This document shows positions 1 through 6,897 of a stretch of 10,185 bases of DNA, piece after piece. Origin of the DNA: Candidatus Altarchaeales archaeon ex4484_96 (GTDB lineage: Archaea > Altiarchaeota > Altiarchaeia > IMC4 > QMZM01); NCBI GenBank assembly GCA_002254405.1, contig NJDH01000026.1, forward strand, positions 1-10,185, read 5' to 3'. Position numbers and translations under genes: made by a program. How positions within the stretch are numbered: position 1 is the first letter of the stretch; every line of letters starts with the position of its first letter. The notes under the pieces were generated by a model, which ran no database searches, was not told the origin of the DNA, and saw nothing but the letters and a program-made list of their open reading frames with translations.

Positions 1-770
1 TAGACGGTATCAAGGTTGAAGCCCCGGAAAGGCCGCGGGAGCCCGATGAACTGTTTGGTTTCATGTCATCTGAGGTGTCCCCGGAAAAACCCATAAACGC
101 TTACATAAAAGACCTCGCCCATGAGATGGAAAAAATAAAAAACGCGGGAGGGGGCATAGCTCATGTTGTGGGCACAGCCATAGCTCACACCGGAGCAGAT
201 GAAGCCCTCTGTGAGCTGATAAGGCGGGGATATGTTTGCGCTCTTTTCACAGGAAACGGTTTCGCCACAATGGACGTGGAAAAACAATTATATGGGACTA
301 CTCTCGGGATGGATAAAAAAACAGGGAGGGTCCTGAAGAGAGGATACAAAAGCCACCTTAAGGCCATAAACGAGATATGGAAGGCGGGTTCGATTAAAAA
401 AGCGGTGGATGAAGGTAAATTGGGGGGTGGGGTGATGTATGAGTGCGTTAAAAACAATGTGCCCTACGTTATCGGTGGTTCGATCAGGGACGACGGTCCG
501 CTGCCTGATACCATAACAGATGTGATGGCCGCACAGGATAAGATGCGCAGGCTTATAGAGGGCATCGACATGTGCATAATATACGCTACCATGCTGCATG
601 GCATAGCAACAGGTAATATGCTACCATCCCGGGTTAAAACAGTTGCCATAGACATCAACCCTTACGTCGTAACCCGACTGCAGGATAGGGGAACAACCCA
701 GGCGCTTGGGCTTGTAACAGACCCGGCGGTTTTGTTGCCCCGCTTGGTTGAGGAAATCAAAAAAACATAG
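1..770 (+). CDS. LOR/SDH-family ornithine cyclodeaminase-like protein (5' partial)
   Basis: This is the C-terminal part (about 255 codons, frame beginning at base 3) of the archaeal LOR/SDH conserved-domain family (TIGR00300 type). Characterised members deaminate and cyclise L-ornithine to proline with NAD as cofactor, in the cytoplasm. The frame is open to the left edge, and the codons before the ATG at 63 read as family sequence (APERPREPDELFGFMSSEV), so that ATG is an internal methionine and not the start. Visible family blocks are a Gly/His-rich stretch (GGGIAHVVGTAIAHTGADEAL), a Rossmann-like run ending LFTGNGFATMDVE, GGSIRDDGPLPDT, and the C-terminal ATMLHGIATGNMLPS followed by AIDINPYVVTRLQDRG. 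The stop lies 3 bp before nreA, so the two are probably co-transcribed. The family is clear. The exact reaction is inferred, because the name has also been applied to lysine-ketoglutarate reductase/saccharopine dehydrogenase relatives. Confidence 0.85.
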   Translation, partial: DGIKVEAPERPREPDELFGFMSSEVSPEKPINAYIKDLAHEMEKIKNAGGGIAHVVGTAIAHTGADEALCELIRRGYVCALFTGNGFATMDVEKQLYGTTLGMDKKTGRVLKRGYKSHLKAINEIWKAGSIKKAVDEGKLGGGVMYECVKNNVPYVIGGSIRDDGPLPDTITDVMAAQDKMRRLIEGIDMCIIYATMLHGIATGNMLPSRVKTVAIDINPYVVTRLQDRGTTQALGLVTDPAVLLPRLVEEIKKT

Positions 771-773
771 AAA

Positions 774-1982
774 ATGAAGCCTCGCATCCGAGAGCTCTGC
801 CTGCATTGCAAGGGAAGCAGGCTGCTTTGCGGGGAAAAAACCTGCCCGCTATTGGCGAAGGCTCAAATCAAGCAATCAACCGAATTAAGACTCTCAGAGT
901 ATATGTACGGGAAATCACCTTCTGTTTTCATAGGACACCATTTTTACCCTAACGTATATATCGGGCCGATGACGGCTCTGGATGGGGGGGCGGCTGAATT
1001 GCTGGATGACCCGGCCAGATGGTATGGTTCATCCCTGGCCGAAATAATAAATATGCGCTCTAAGCTTTTGCGCTCAAAGAAGAAACAAAATATTCACACA
1101 AATAATTCCTTCACCCAGGAGATACAGGAATTAGCCCTAGCATCCAAACCTGTTTATGTCGAAAACACCTTCAAAAAAAAGCCTTCTTTCGCTGTTTCTT
1201 TTTCGAATATAAACCAGCCGATGGGGCCCTCAGGCGAGCTGATAAAGCTTTCATTAACCGAAAACCCCCGCATACCGGCGAAAGTCGATGCTGTTGTGTC
1301 AGATGAGCTAAGCGCCCGGCAGGCGACAACAAAGCTGTATCTTAAACAATACGACGTCTATTATCTCACAAGAATACTGTCTTCAGGGGCTCTTGGTTTA
1401 GAAGACAAAAGAAGGCTTGTTCCAACCCGGTGGTCTATTACAGCAGTAGACGACATAATATCAAAGGAGCTTATGAGCCAAATACGCGATTATCCGTCGA
1501 TAAACGAATACCTGATACATGAAAACACCTACCTAGACAACCACTTTATGATACTTTTTATGCCGGGTAGATGGGAGTTCGAGCAGTTTGAGGCCTGGGC
1601 TCCCAAAACACTCTGGACCCAGTCAGCGACCACACCGGTTATCACACAAGAAAACGAGCCATACGCGGGTAGAACACGATACGCCCACAAGCAGGGCGGA
1701 GGATATTATGCTGCGCGTTTTGCTGTAACCGAATATTTGCACCGGATTAAAAGACAAGCACGATCTGTCGTGTTTCGTGAGATATCCGAAGGCTATGTTG
1801 TGCCTGTCGGGGTCTGGGAGGTCAGGGAGAACACCCGGCGGGCTCTGAAAAAAAAGCCCTCTAAACATGATACCCTACCTAAGGCATTACATCATCTGAA
1901 AACAAAACTTAAATTACCGCTCAAAGACTACTTAACCCAAAGCGAGGTCTTAAGGCAGAAAAAGATGATAGAGTATATATAA
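774..1982 (+). CDS. nreA: DNA repair protein NreA (PCNA-interacting)
   Basis: This 402-residue protein matches archaeal NreA (COG1602), which in haloarchaea acts with the UvrABC pathway on mitomycin C damage and binds PCNA. The N-terminus has a four-cysteine zinc-knuckle pattern (Cys9, Cys12, Cys19, Cys24). Typical family blocks follow: FIGHHFYPNVYIGPM (about 52-66), RRLVPTRWSITAVDD (213-227), WEFEQFEAWAP (267-277) and QGGGYYAARFAVTEYL (307-322). The last eight residues, QKKMIEYI (395-402), resemble a PCNA-interacting box (Gln, then an aliphatic at +3, then an aromatic at +6), though the final residue is Ile and not Phe or Tyr. The protein looks full length. The ATG lies 3 bp after the preceding stop with no well-placed Shine-Dalgarno site (a GAGG sits about 20 nt upstream), so expression probably depends on the upstream gene's transcript. 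The family call is firm; the repair role is inferred from relatives. Confidence 0.92.
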   Translation: MKPRIRELCLHCKGSRLLCGEKTCPLLAKAQIKQSTELRLSEYMYGKSPSVFIGHHFYPNVYIGPMTALDGGAAELLDDPARWYGSSLAEIINMRSKLLRSKKKQNIHTNNSFTQEIQELALASKPVYVENTFKKKPSFAVSFSNINQPMGPSGELIKLSLTENPRIPAKVDAVVSDELSARQATTKLYLKQYDVYYLTRILSSGALGLEDKRRLVPTRWSITAVDDIISKELMSQIRDYPSINEYLIHENTYLDNHFMILFMPGRWEFEQFEAWAPKTLWTQSATTPVITQENEPYAGRTRYAHKQGGGYYAARFAVTEYLHRIKRQARSVVFREISEGYVVPVGVWEVRENTRRALKKKPSKHDTLPKALHHLKTKLKLPLKDYLTQSEVLRQKKMIEYI

Positions 1983-1984
1983 TA
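1974..1984 (+). promoter_or_regulatory. Possible TATA box for the KaiC-like gene
   Basis: An alternating A/T run (TATATATAATA) spans the nreA stop codon. Its centre is about 34 bp before the ATG at 2013, which would put a transcript start near 2005 and give a leader of roughly 8 nt. The KaiC-like ATG has only a weak GAGAG before it, which fits a short-leader mRNA. Read-through from nreA is the alternative. No mapping data are available here. Confidence 0.3.
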
Positions 1985-2012
1985 AAGTGCATTAATATAT
2001 TACTGAGAGAAA

Positions 2013-2750
2013 ATGGACATCAATAGAATAAAAACCGGAATAAACGGCTTAGATGATTTAATAGGGGGTGGCTTTCCCAAGGAATTCTCTGTTATGATTT
2101 CAGGCGCTCCAGGTACAGGTAAATCAATATTCAGCTTAGGGTATCTATATGCCGGAGCAACAGAAGGGGAGAAAGGCATATACGTCTCTCTATTGCAGAA
2201 AACCACGGATTTGCTAGACCAGGCCGAGATATTCGGGTGGGATCTCAAACCATTCATAGCAGACAAAAAAATCGAGATGCTTCAGGTCGACTCCAGGCAG
2301 TTTGATATCTCAAACATCCTCACCGCCGTTAAAGAAGGCAAATACGAGAGAGTGGTTATTGATTCACTATCGCATATATCATTCCATCCCGTTCCATGGA
2401 AGGATGTTGAAATGACCTACACAGCACTCAAGGATATAACAGATATTATACCCGACCCCAAGCACCCTATTGTAGCGTCCAGGATACTGACTGAGACCTT
2501 TTTAACCGAGCTGAAAAAGATAGGGGCTACAGCAATCATCCTCTCGGAATCAGGGGATGTGAGAAGTTTCGAGCGTGATATTCTGCCCGAGTCCCTGGTT
2601 GACGGGGTCATAAAACTAAACTATGAGCTAACGGGACCTGTTAAAGGAAGAAACCTGGTGATACAAAAGATGCGCTCGACAAGGCACAGCGAAGTAATAC
2701 ACCCGATAGAGTTCGTTGAGGGCTTAGGCATCAGTATTCTGAGTCCCTGA
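2013..2750 (+). CDS. KaiC-like single-domain RecA-superfamily ATPase
   Basis: A 245-residue single-domain member of the archaeal KaiC/RadA-like ATPase family. It opens with the family signature TGINGLDDLIGGGFP (about 8-22). It has a Walker A motif GAPGTGKS (31-38), a Walker B strand RVVIDSLS with Asp117 (113-120), and a KaiC-type C-terminal strand region GRNLVIQKMRSTRH (212-225). The oddity is after the strand GIYVSL: at 61-62 the protein has Leu-Gln (YVSLLQKTTDLLDQA), where KaiC relatives usually carry one or two catalytic glutamates. It may therefore bind ATP but hydrolyse it poorly. It has no second KaiC repeat and no recognisable output domain. It lies 30 bp after nreA and its stop codon directly abuts the convergent trkH stop. 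Archaeal KaiC-like proteins mostly have unknown roles, so a specific function cannot be assigned. Confidence 0.88.
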   Translation: MDINRIKTGINGLDDLIGGGFPKEFSVMISGAPGTGKSIFSLGYLYAGATEGEKGIYVSLLQKTTDLLDQAEIFGWDLKPFIADKKIEMLQVDSRQFDISNILTAVKEGKYERVVIDSLSHISFHPVPWKDVEMTYTALKDITDIIPDPKHPIVASRILTETFLTELKKIGATAIILSESGDVRSFERDILPESLVDGVIKLNYELTGPVKGRNLVIQKMRSTRHSEVIHPIEFVEGLGISILSP

Positions 2751-2774
2751 TTATTTCTTTCTTTTTCTTTTTCT
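2751..2774 (+). terminator. T-rich tract, probable archaeal terminator for the upstream plus-strand genes
   Basis: Immediately after the KaiC-like stop codon the plus strand reads as an almost uninterrupted pyrimidine run dominated by T, with several T3-T5 blocks. Archaeal RNA polymerase terminates at such U-rich stretches without needing a hairpin. On the other strand the same bases encode the Lys/Arg-rich C-terminal tail of the TrkH protein, so the T-richness could also be a by-product of that tail. Confidence 0.45.
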
Positions 2775-4274
2775 AACAAATATGGTGAAAAACACCAATA
2801 TCGGGAAAATCTCCAGTCTACCAATCCACATCAAAAGAATAAGGGTTATTTTCCCGACATCAGGCATCTGAAACCATCTCGCGTTGGGTTCAAATACCCC
2901 CTCAGGGGATTCGACGAAAAGAGGGATGTATGTGGGTCCGACGTTGCTTATCGCGGAAAGAGACACCGAGGCTGACTCAAAGCCGCCGTAACCTAACCCC
3001 GTTAATACTAGCGCTCCAATGAAGGTTAATAGAAGATAGGTTGTGAAGAAAGCGAACACAAACGTTATCTCATCATAGTCTATTGTGTTCTCTCCCACAG
3101 TCAGTCTCAGCATCACGCTTTTAGGGAGCGTGAACCTCTTAAGCGAGTAAACCAGGGATTTAGCTATCACCACAAACCTCAAAACCTTCACCCCGCTTCC
3201 CGTTGAACCATAGCTGCCCCCGATAAGCATAAGCATAAGCAGGAGAGCCTGGGTTGGAACCGGCCAAAAAGCTATATCTGAGGTTCCGAATCCTGTTGTT
3301 GTCATAATAGAGACAGTCTGAAACAACGATAATCTGAAACTATTGAGTGCTCCCTCACCAGGAATGAAGAAAATAAAGAAAACAACGGTTGCCACGCTGA
3401 CTATCAGCAGAATGTATCTGAACTCGATGTTTTTGATTATATGGCTTTTCTTCCCCTCAAAAGCCCGATAATGTATGATGAAGCTGATGCCTCCCGCCAT
3501 CATAAATAAGATAAGGACAAGCTCCACAAGTGGGTTCCCGTAGAAACCAATGCTTTCAGAGTGGATTGAGAATCCGCCGGTTGGCAGGGCAGTCATAGCA
3601 TGATTTAAGGCATCAAATAAATCCATTCTCCCCACACCCACCAAAAAAAGCAGTATAGTGCATGCGATGGTGTAGAGTATGTATATCTTCCACGTCTCTT
3701 TTATGGTTCTCCTGATGCTGGGCTTAAGCTTCAAGCTACCCACCTCCGAGGAATAATACTCGATGGCTGCAGTCCCTTCCCTCAGAAAAACAATCAATGT
3801 CAAGACGATAATACCCACCCCTCCGACCCACTGGGTGAAGCTTCTATAAAAAAGAATATCCTTTTTATCCTCAAGCATTTTTTCGGGATAATCTATGAGG
3901 GTCATGCCTGTGGTAGTCCACCCCGACATCGACTCGAAGAAAGCGTCTACTGGGTTAAGGGTATTGCTTAAAACATAAGGCAGGGCTCCAACAGCAGCAA
4001 TCAATAACCATCCAATCGAGACGCTCATCATAACATGCTTTGTTTTGGTTTCATATTTTCTCGGGATTCTCTTAAAGAGCTTATGCAAAAGATAAAGGCT
4101 CAGGAAAGGCACGACAAAAACCATAATTTTTTGGAATAAATCAATGATGTTATCTCCCCTGAAACAAAGAAATGTGAAAGCCAAAGGAAAAAGGAAGAGG
4201 CATGATGTAGCCCGAAAAATCACGCTCAGGTCGTTTAAGGCTATCTTTATATCCTCTAAGTTTGTTTTAAACAT
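2751..4274 (-). CDS. trkH: TrkH/KtrB-family potassium uptake transporter, membrane subunit (copy 1)
   Basis: A 507-residue integral membrane protein with the four-fold M1-P-M2 plan of TrkH/KtrB/HKT potassium translocators. The four selectivity-filter loops are visible: GWTTTGM (118-124), PTGGFS (231-236), MTTTGFG (324-330) and ISNVGP (442-447), each with the key filter glycine. The glycine-rich gating loop of the third repeat reads GGSYGSTGSGVK (352-363), slightly off the usual GSTAGGIK. The conserved GRLE arginine of the last M2 helix is Arg486. The N-terminus (MFKTNLEDIKIAL) aligns with that of the second copy (MLRPNIGDIRVAL), which supports this start. The C-terminus ends in a very basic tail (RKRKRKK). 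Relatives usually need a cytoplasmic TrkA/KtrA RCK partner, and none is encoded in this window. The gene lies downstream of copy 2, 62 bp away, and has its own TATA-like element. Confidence 0.93.
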   Translation of the reverse strand: MFKTNLEDIKIALNDLSVIFRATSCLFLFPLAFTFLCFRGDNIIDLFQKIMVFVVPFLSLYLLHKLFKRIPRKYETKTKHVMMSVSIGWLLIAAVGALPYVLSNTLNPVDAFFESMSGWTTTGMTLIDYPEKMLEDKKDILFYRSFTQWVGGVGIIVLTLIVFLREGTAAIEYYSSEVGSLKLKPSIRRTIKETWKIYILYTIACTILLFLVGVGRMDLFDALNHAMTALPTGGFSIHSESIGFYGNPLVELVLILFMMAGGISFIIHYRAFEGKKSHIIKNIEFRYILLIVSVATVVFFIFFIPGEGALNSFRLSLFQTVSIMTTTGFGTSDIAFWPVPTQALLLMLMLIGGSYGSTGSGVKVLRFVVIAKSLVYSLKRFTLPKSVMLRLTVGENTIDYDEITFVFAFFTTYLLLTFIGALVLTGLGYGGFESASVSLSAISNVGPTYIPLFVESPEGVFEPNARWFQMPDVGKITLILLMWIGRLEIFPILVFFTIFVRKRKRKK

Positions 4275-4309
4275 TTTTTTTATGTGGGATTAACTATCCA
4301 GTAGAGAGG

Positions 4310-4317
4310 ATATAAAA
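4310..4317 (-). promoter_or_regulatory. TATA box candidate for trkH copy 1
   Basis: In the 62-bp gap between the two trkH genes the minus strand reads TTTTATAT. Its centre is about 40 bp upstream of the start codon at 4274, so a transcript start would fall near 4287 and leave a leader of about 13 nt. The leader has no Shine-Dalgarno match. This suggests that copy 1 can be transcribed independently of copy 2. Confidence 0.45.
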
Positions 4318-4336
4318 CAAGAAACCTGTTCTCTGA

Positions 4337-5824
4337 TTAATCCTTTTTTTTCTTCCAGCGCATAAACGAAGACAACAGAATTAATATCGGGAAAATCTCT
4401 AATCTCCCCACCCACATCAGTAATATGAGAACCATCTTGCATATGGGGCTCATGCTAAACCAAACATTAGATGAAACATCAATCAACCCCACGTTCCCCA
4501 TGGCAGAGAGGCTTAAAAAAAGCGCATGTAGCTCCTCAAAGCCCGTTGATGTTATCACGAGCGCACCAACCAGGGCAACTATAACATAAGCGGCGCATAA
4601 TCCCATGATGTGGATTAATTCCTCATACTCAAGGAACTGGTCGTTTAAACCAATGCGCAAAACCGCGCTACGGGGGAGAGTCATCTTGTCGAAGGTATGC
4701 TTTAAAACCTTCAACACGACAATGAATCTAAGAAGCTTTATCCCGCCGGCTGTGGACCCATATACTCCGCCAACATACATCAAAACCATCAAGGCGCTTT
4801 GGGGTATCTGCGTCCACACACCAAGATCGCTTAATCCAAATCCAGTGCAGGTGATTGCGGCAACGCAGTGAAATAATACGCTTCTGGCGATATCAAATAA
4901 ATCACCCACGCTTTTGTATCCTGCGCCAAGAAACATGAACAGGCTCACAAAAACAAAAGACAGCAATAGAATATAAAGCATGTATTTGAATTCAATATTA
5001 TCTAAAAGCATCTCGTATTTACCCTCGAAGACCTTCAGGTGAATCAGGAAACTGGTTGCCCCAACAATCATGAAAAAAATCAATACAAGCTCTATCAGCA
5101 GGTTATCGTAGTATCCTATGCTTTCCGCGTGTGGTGTGAACCCGCCTGTGGACAGCGTTGCGAAGGCTACGTTGATGGAATCAAAAACAGGTATACCCAG
5201 GATAATCAATAAAACAATGCAAGCAAACGTGTACATTGAATAAATCTTCCATGTTTCCATGATGGTGTCGCGCATTCTGGGCCTCAGTTTTTGCCTTCCA
5301 ACCTCATGCGAGTAGTAGTCCAGGCTCACCGTACCCTCCCGCATAAAGATAACAAGAGCTAAAGCAACCACACCAATCCCTCCAACCCACTGGCTTAGAC
5401 TCCTCAAAAACACGATATCCCCTCTAACAGATTCGGGGTTTATCATCATCGACATACCGGTTGTAGTCCACCCCGACATGGACTCAAAGAACGCATCCAT
5501 GGGGGTTAGGGTCCCGCTCATAATATAGGGTATTGAACCCACAAACGGTATAATAAGCCAGGCCAGGGCAACAGACATAATAATATGCTTTCTTCTAACC
5601 TCCTCAGATGATCCAAGCCTGCTACAGACAAGATACAATAGATACATCACCAAAGCGGGCAATACGAAAACAATAACCTGCCCCCCAAGATAAACCAGAT
5701 TAATTTCGCCGGCATAAAAAAACGAAAAAAGAATCGGTATGAGAAAGATAAAAGCCATAACCCTGCATATGCTGCTAAGCTCATATAATGCTACTCTGAT
5801 GTCGCCGATATTTGGTCTGAGCAT
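4337..5824 (-). CDS. trkH: TrkH/KtrB-family potassium uptake transporter, membrane subunit (copy 2)
   Basis: A 495-residue paralogue of the neighbouring transporter, with the same layout and near-collinear residue numbering up to the fourth pore loop. Its filter loops are GWTTTGM (118-124), STGGFT (225-230), ITCTGFG (324-330) and MGNVGL (442-447). The third-repeat gate loop is the canonical GGVYGSTAGGIK (352-363), and the GRLE motif is at 473-476. The two copies differ at the loops that line the pore: Thr versus Cys before the third filter glycine, and SNVGP versus GNVGL in the fourth. Their ion affinity or gating may therefore differ. The C-terminus is basic (KKKKD) but shorter than that of copy 1. 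The start codon faces pheT across 61 bp. The general reaction, K+ uptake across the cytoplasmic membrane, is well established for the family. Whether these use H+ or Na+ coupling, or a TrkA partner, cannot be seen here. Confidence 0.93.
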   Translation of the reverse strand: MLRPNIGDIRVALYELSSICRVMAFIFLIPILFSFFYAGEINLVYLGGQVIVFVLPALVMYLLYLVCSRLGSSEEVRRKHIIMSVALAWLIIPFVGSIPYIMSGTLTPMDAFFESMSGWTTTGMSMMINPESVRGDIVFLRSLSQWVGGIGVVALALVIFMREGTVSLDYYSHEVGRQKLRPRMRDTIMETWKIYSMYTFACIVLLIILGIPVFDSINVAFATLSTGGFTPHAESIGYYDNLLIELVLIFFMIVGATSFLIHLKVFEGKYEMLLDNIEFKYMLYILLLSFVFVSLFMFLGAGYKSVGDLFDIARSVLFHCVAAITCTGFGLSDLGVWTQIPQSALMVLMYVGGVYGSTAGGIKLLRFIVVLKVLKHTFDKMTLPRSAVLRIGLNDQFLEYEELIHIMGLCAAYVIVALVGALVITSTGFEELHALFLSLSAMGNVGLIDVSSNVWFSMSPICKMVLILLMWVGRLEIFPILILLSSFMRWKKKKD

Positions 5825-5885
5825 TTTATCTTTTTGTGTTTACATGATTTATATTCATGAATTAAAAAGTATACTAACCAAGAAG
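5825..5885. promoter_or_regulatory. Divergent promoter region between trkH copy 2 and pheT
   Basis: A 61-bp A/T-rich spacer separates two divergent start codons. TTTATATT at 5848-5855 is a good archaeal TATA-like box on the plus strand. It predicts a start near 5878-5880 and a 6-8 nt leader for pheT. Read on the minus strand the same bases are AATATAAA, and a start about 26 bp away would fall at 5825, giving an essentially leaderless trkH transcript. Neither gene has a Shine-Dalgarno site, which fits short-leader or leaderless mRNAs. Sharing one box between both directions is inference. Confidence 0.4.
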
Positions 5886-6677
5886 ATGCCAACAATAGAG
5901 CTTGACTTTCAGGATTTCATAACCCAGCTGGGTTGTACGAAAAGCATTAAAGAGCTTAGGGATAAAATACCAATGCTCGGGGTTGACCTAGAGAGCATAG
6001 ACGAGGAGAAGATTGTGGTGGAGGTTTTCCCCAACCGCCCTGATCTACTCTCGGTTGAGGGTTTTACAAGGGCTTTGCGGGGGTTTATGGGCCTTGAGTT
6101 GGGATTGAAAAAATACCCTGTAAGCGAATCAGGGGTCACACTTAAGGTTGATGGCTCCGTGGAAAAGATAAGACCCTATATCGCTGCGGCAGTGATTAGA
6201 AACCTCAGCCTGGATGGGAAAAGGCTTATCTCTCTTATGAACCTGCAGGAGAAACTACATGTGACCCACGGCCGCCACCGGAAGAAGGTGGCCATAGGCG
6301 TCCATGACATGAGGGATGTTAAGGGGCCTTTCACCTACAAGGCGGTTGAGCCTGATTCGATCAGGTTTTGTGCCCTGGACATGGACAAGAAGCTTACTTT
6401 AGCGCAGATACTAAAAAAACACCCTAAGGGCAGGGATTACTCATGGATTTTATCAGGATTAAGCCGTTACCCGATAATCGTGGATAAAAACAATAACGTA
6501 TTGTCTTTCCCCCCGATAATAAACGGGGAACTAACCCGTTTAAGATATTCGACAAATGATGTGTTCATTGATGTAACCGGGCTTGATGACTCAGCCGTGA
6601 ACCAGGCGCTTAATATACTCGTCACCTCCCTGGCGGATAGGGGGGGGAAGATAGAGTCAGTTAAACTAATCAGCTGA
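5886..6677 (+). CDS. pheT: Phenylalanyl-tRNA synthetase beta chain, N-terminal half only (B1 plus B3/B4 editing module)
   Basis: The 263 residues match the first half of archaeal/eukaryal-type PheRS beta: the N-terminal MPTIELDFQDF segment, FPNRPDLLSVEG (48-59), RPYIAAAVIRNL (96-107), HGRHRKKVAIGVHD (128-141), PFTYKAVEP (148-156), SFPPIINGELT (207-217), FIDVTG (227-232) and ALNILVTSLADRGGKIESV (241-259). These cover the B1-like segment and the B3/B4 domain, which hosts proofreading of mischarged tRNA. Archaeal beta chains are normally about 550 residues. This one stops at the B3/B4-B5 border, so B5 and the catalytic-like core that pairs with PheS are absent. No frame downstream resumes them. 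Codons and conserved residues are intact to the last few positions, so it does not look decayed. The ATG at 5886 matches the family N-terminus; an in-frame ATG at 5739 would overlap the divergent trkH gene. The stop overlaps the convergent small membrane protein gene by 8 bp. It could be a split beta subunit, a stand-alone editing factor or a recent truncation. Confidence 0.85.
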   Translation: MPTIELDFQDFITQLGCTKSIKELRDKIPMLGVDLESIDEEKIVVEVFPNRPDLLSVEGFTRALRGFMGLELGLKKYPVSESGVTLKVDGSVEKIRPYIAAAVIRNLSLDGKRLISLMNLQEKLHVTHGRHRKKVAIGVHDMRDVKGPFTYKAVEPDSIRFCALDMDKKLTLAQILKKHPKGRDYSWILSGLSRYPIIVDKNNNVLSFPPIINGELTRLRYSTNDVFIDVTGLDDSAVNQALNILVTSLADRGGKIESVKLIS

Positions 6678-6894
6678 CTTCCTCACCCTGCTCTATCGAG
6701 TAGTCTTTGGATTTAGCATCCTCTTTTTTGCCGAAAAACCGGTAGTAAAACGAAAACAACGGGTCCAGCAGGAAATCCAAGAACCCGAGAGCTATCCCAA
6801 AAACAGATGATAGAATACCTACAATAAATAAAAGAAAAAGCAGCCCCAAAAAAAGCAGGGCCGCTGCTGACACAAGCAGGGATATCAGGTCCAT
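6670..6894 (-). CDS. Small membrane protein of unknown function
   Basis: This 74-residue protein is almost wholly hydrophobic from residue 4 to about 50, enough for one long or two short membrane helices (LLVSAAALLFLGLLFLLFIV, then a Gly/Phe/Leu-rich stretch). It has no basic residue before Arg52. An aromatic band (FSFYYRFFG) follows, then a charged polar tail (KKEDAKSKDYSIEQGEEVS) that probably faces the cytoplasm. I do not recognise a family. Its ATG lies 3 bp after the AIM24-family stop, and an AGGA at 6901-6904 overlaps the end of that gene, which suggests translational coupling. The start is supported by that placement. Its stop overlaps the end of pheT by 8 bp on the opposite strand. 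A membrane partner for the AIM24-like protein is a reasonable guess from linkage only. Confidence 0.75.
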   Translation of the reverse strand: MDLISLLVSAAALLFLGLLFLLFIVGILSSVFGIALGFLDFLLDPLFSFYYRFFGKKEDAKSKDYSIEQGEEVS

Positions 6895-6897
6895 GGT

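Noticed and set aside
63..770. Taking the ATG at 63 as the start of a complete 235-residue protein.
   Set aside because: The frame is open to the window edge, and the codons before 63 read as conserved family sequence, so the gene is 5' truncated by the window.
4605..4871. Plus-strand open frame of 88 codons inside trkH copy 2.
   Set aside because: It is antisense to conserved pore-loop sequence and has no promoter, ribosome site or family resemblance.
5739..5885. In-frame ATG at 5739 as the pheT start.
   Set aside because: It would add 49 residues with no resemblance to PheRS and overlap the start of the divergent trkH gene. The ATG at 5886 begins the conserved MPTIELDF sequence.
6640..6647. 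G8 homopolymer near the end of pheT as a frameshift that causes the early stop.
   Set aside because: The residues after the run (KIESV) still match the family in the same frame, and no other frame downstream encodes B5-like sequence, so an indel here does not explain the short protein.
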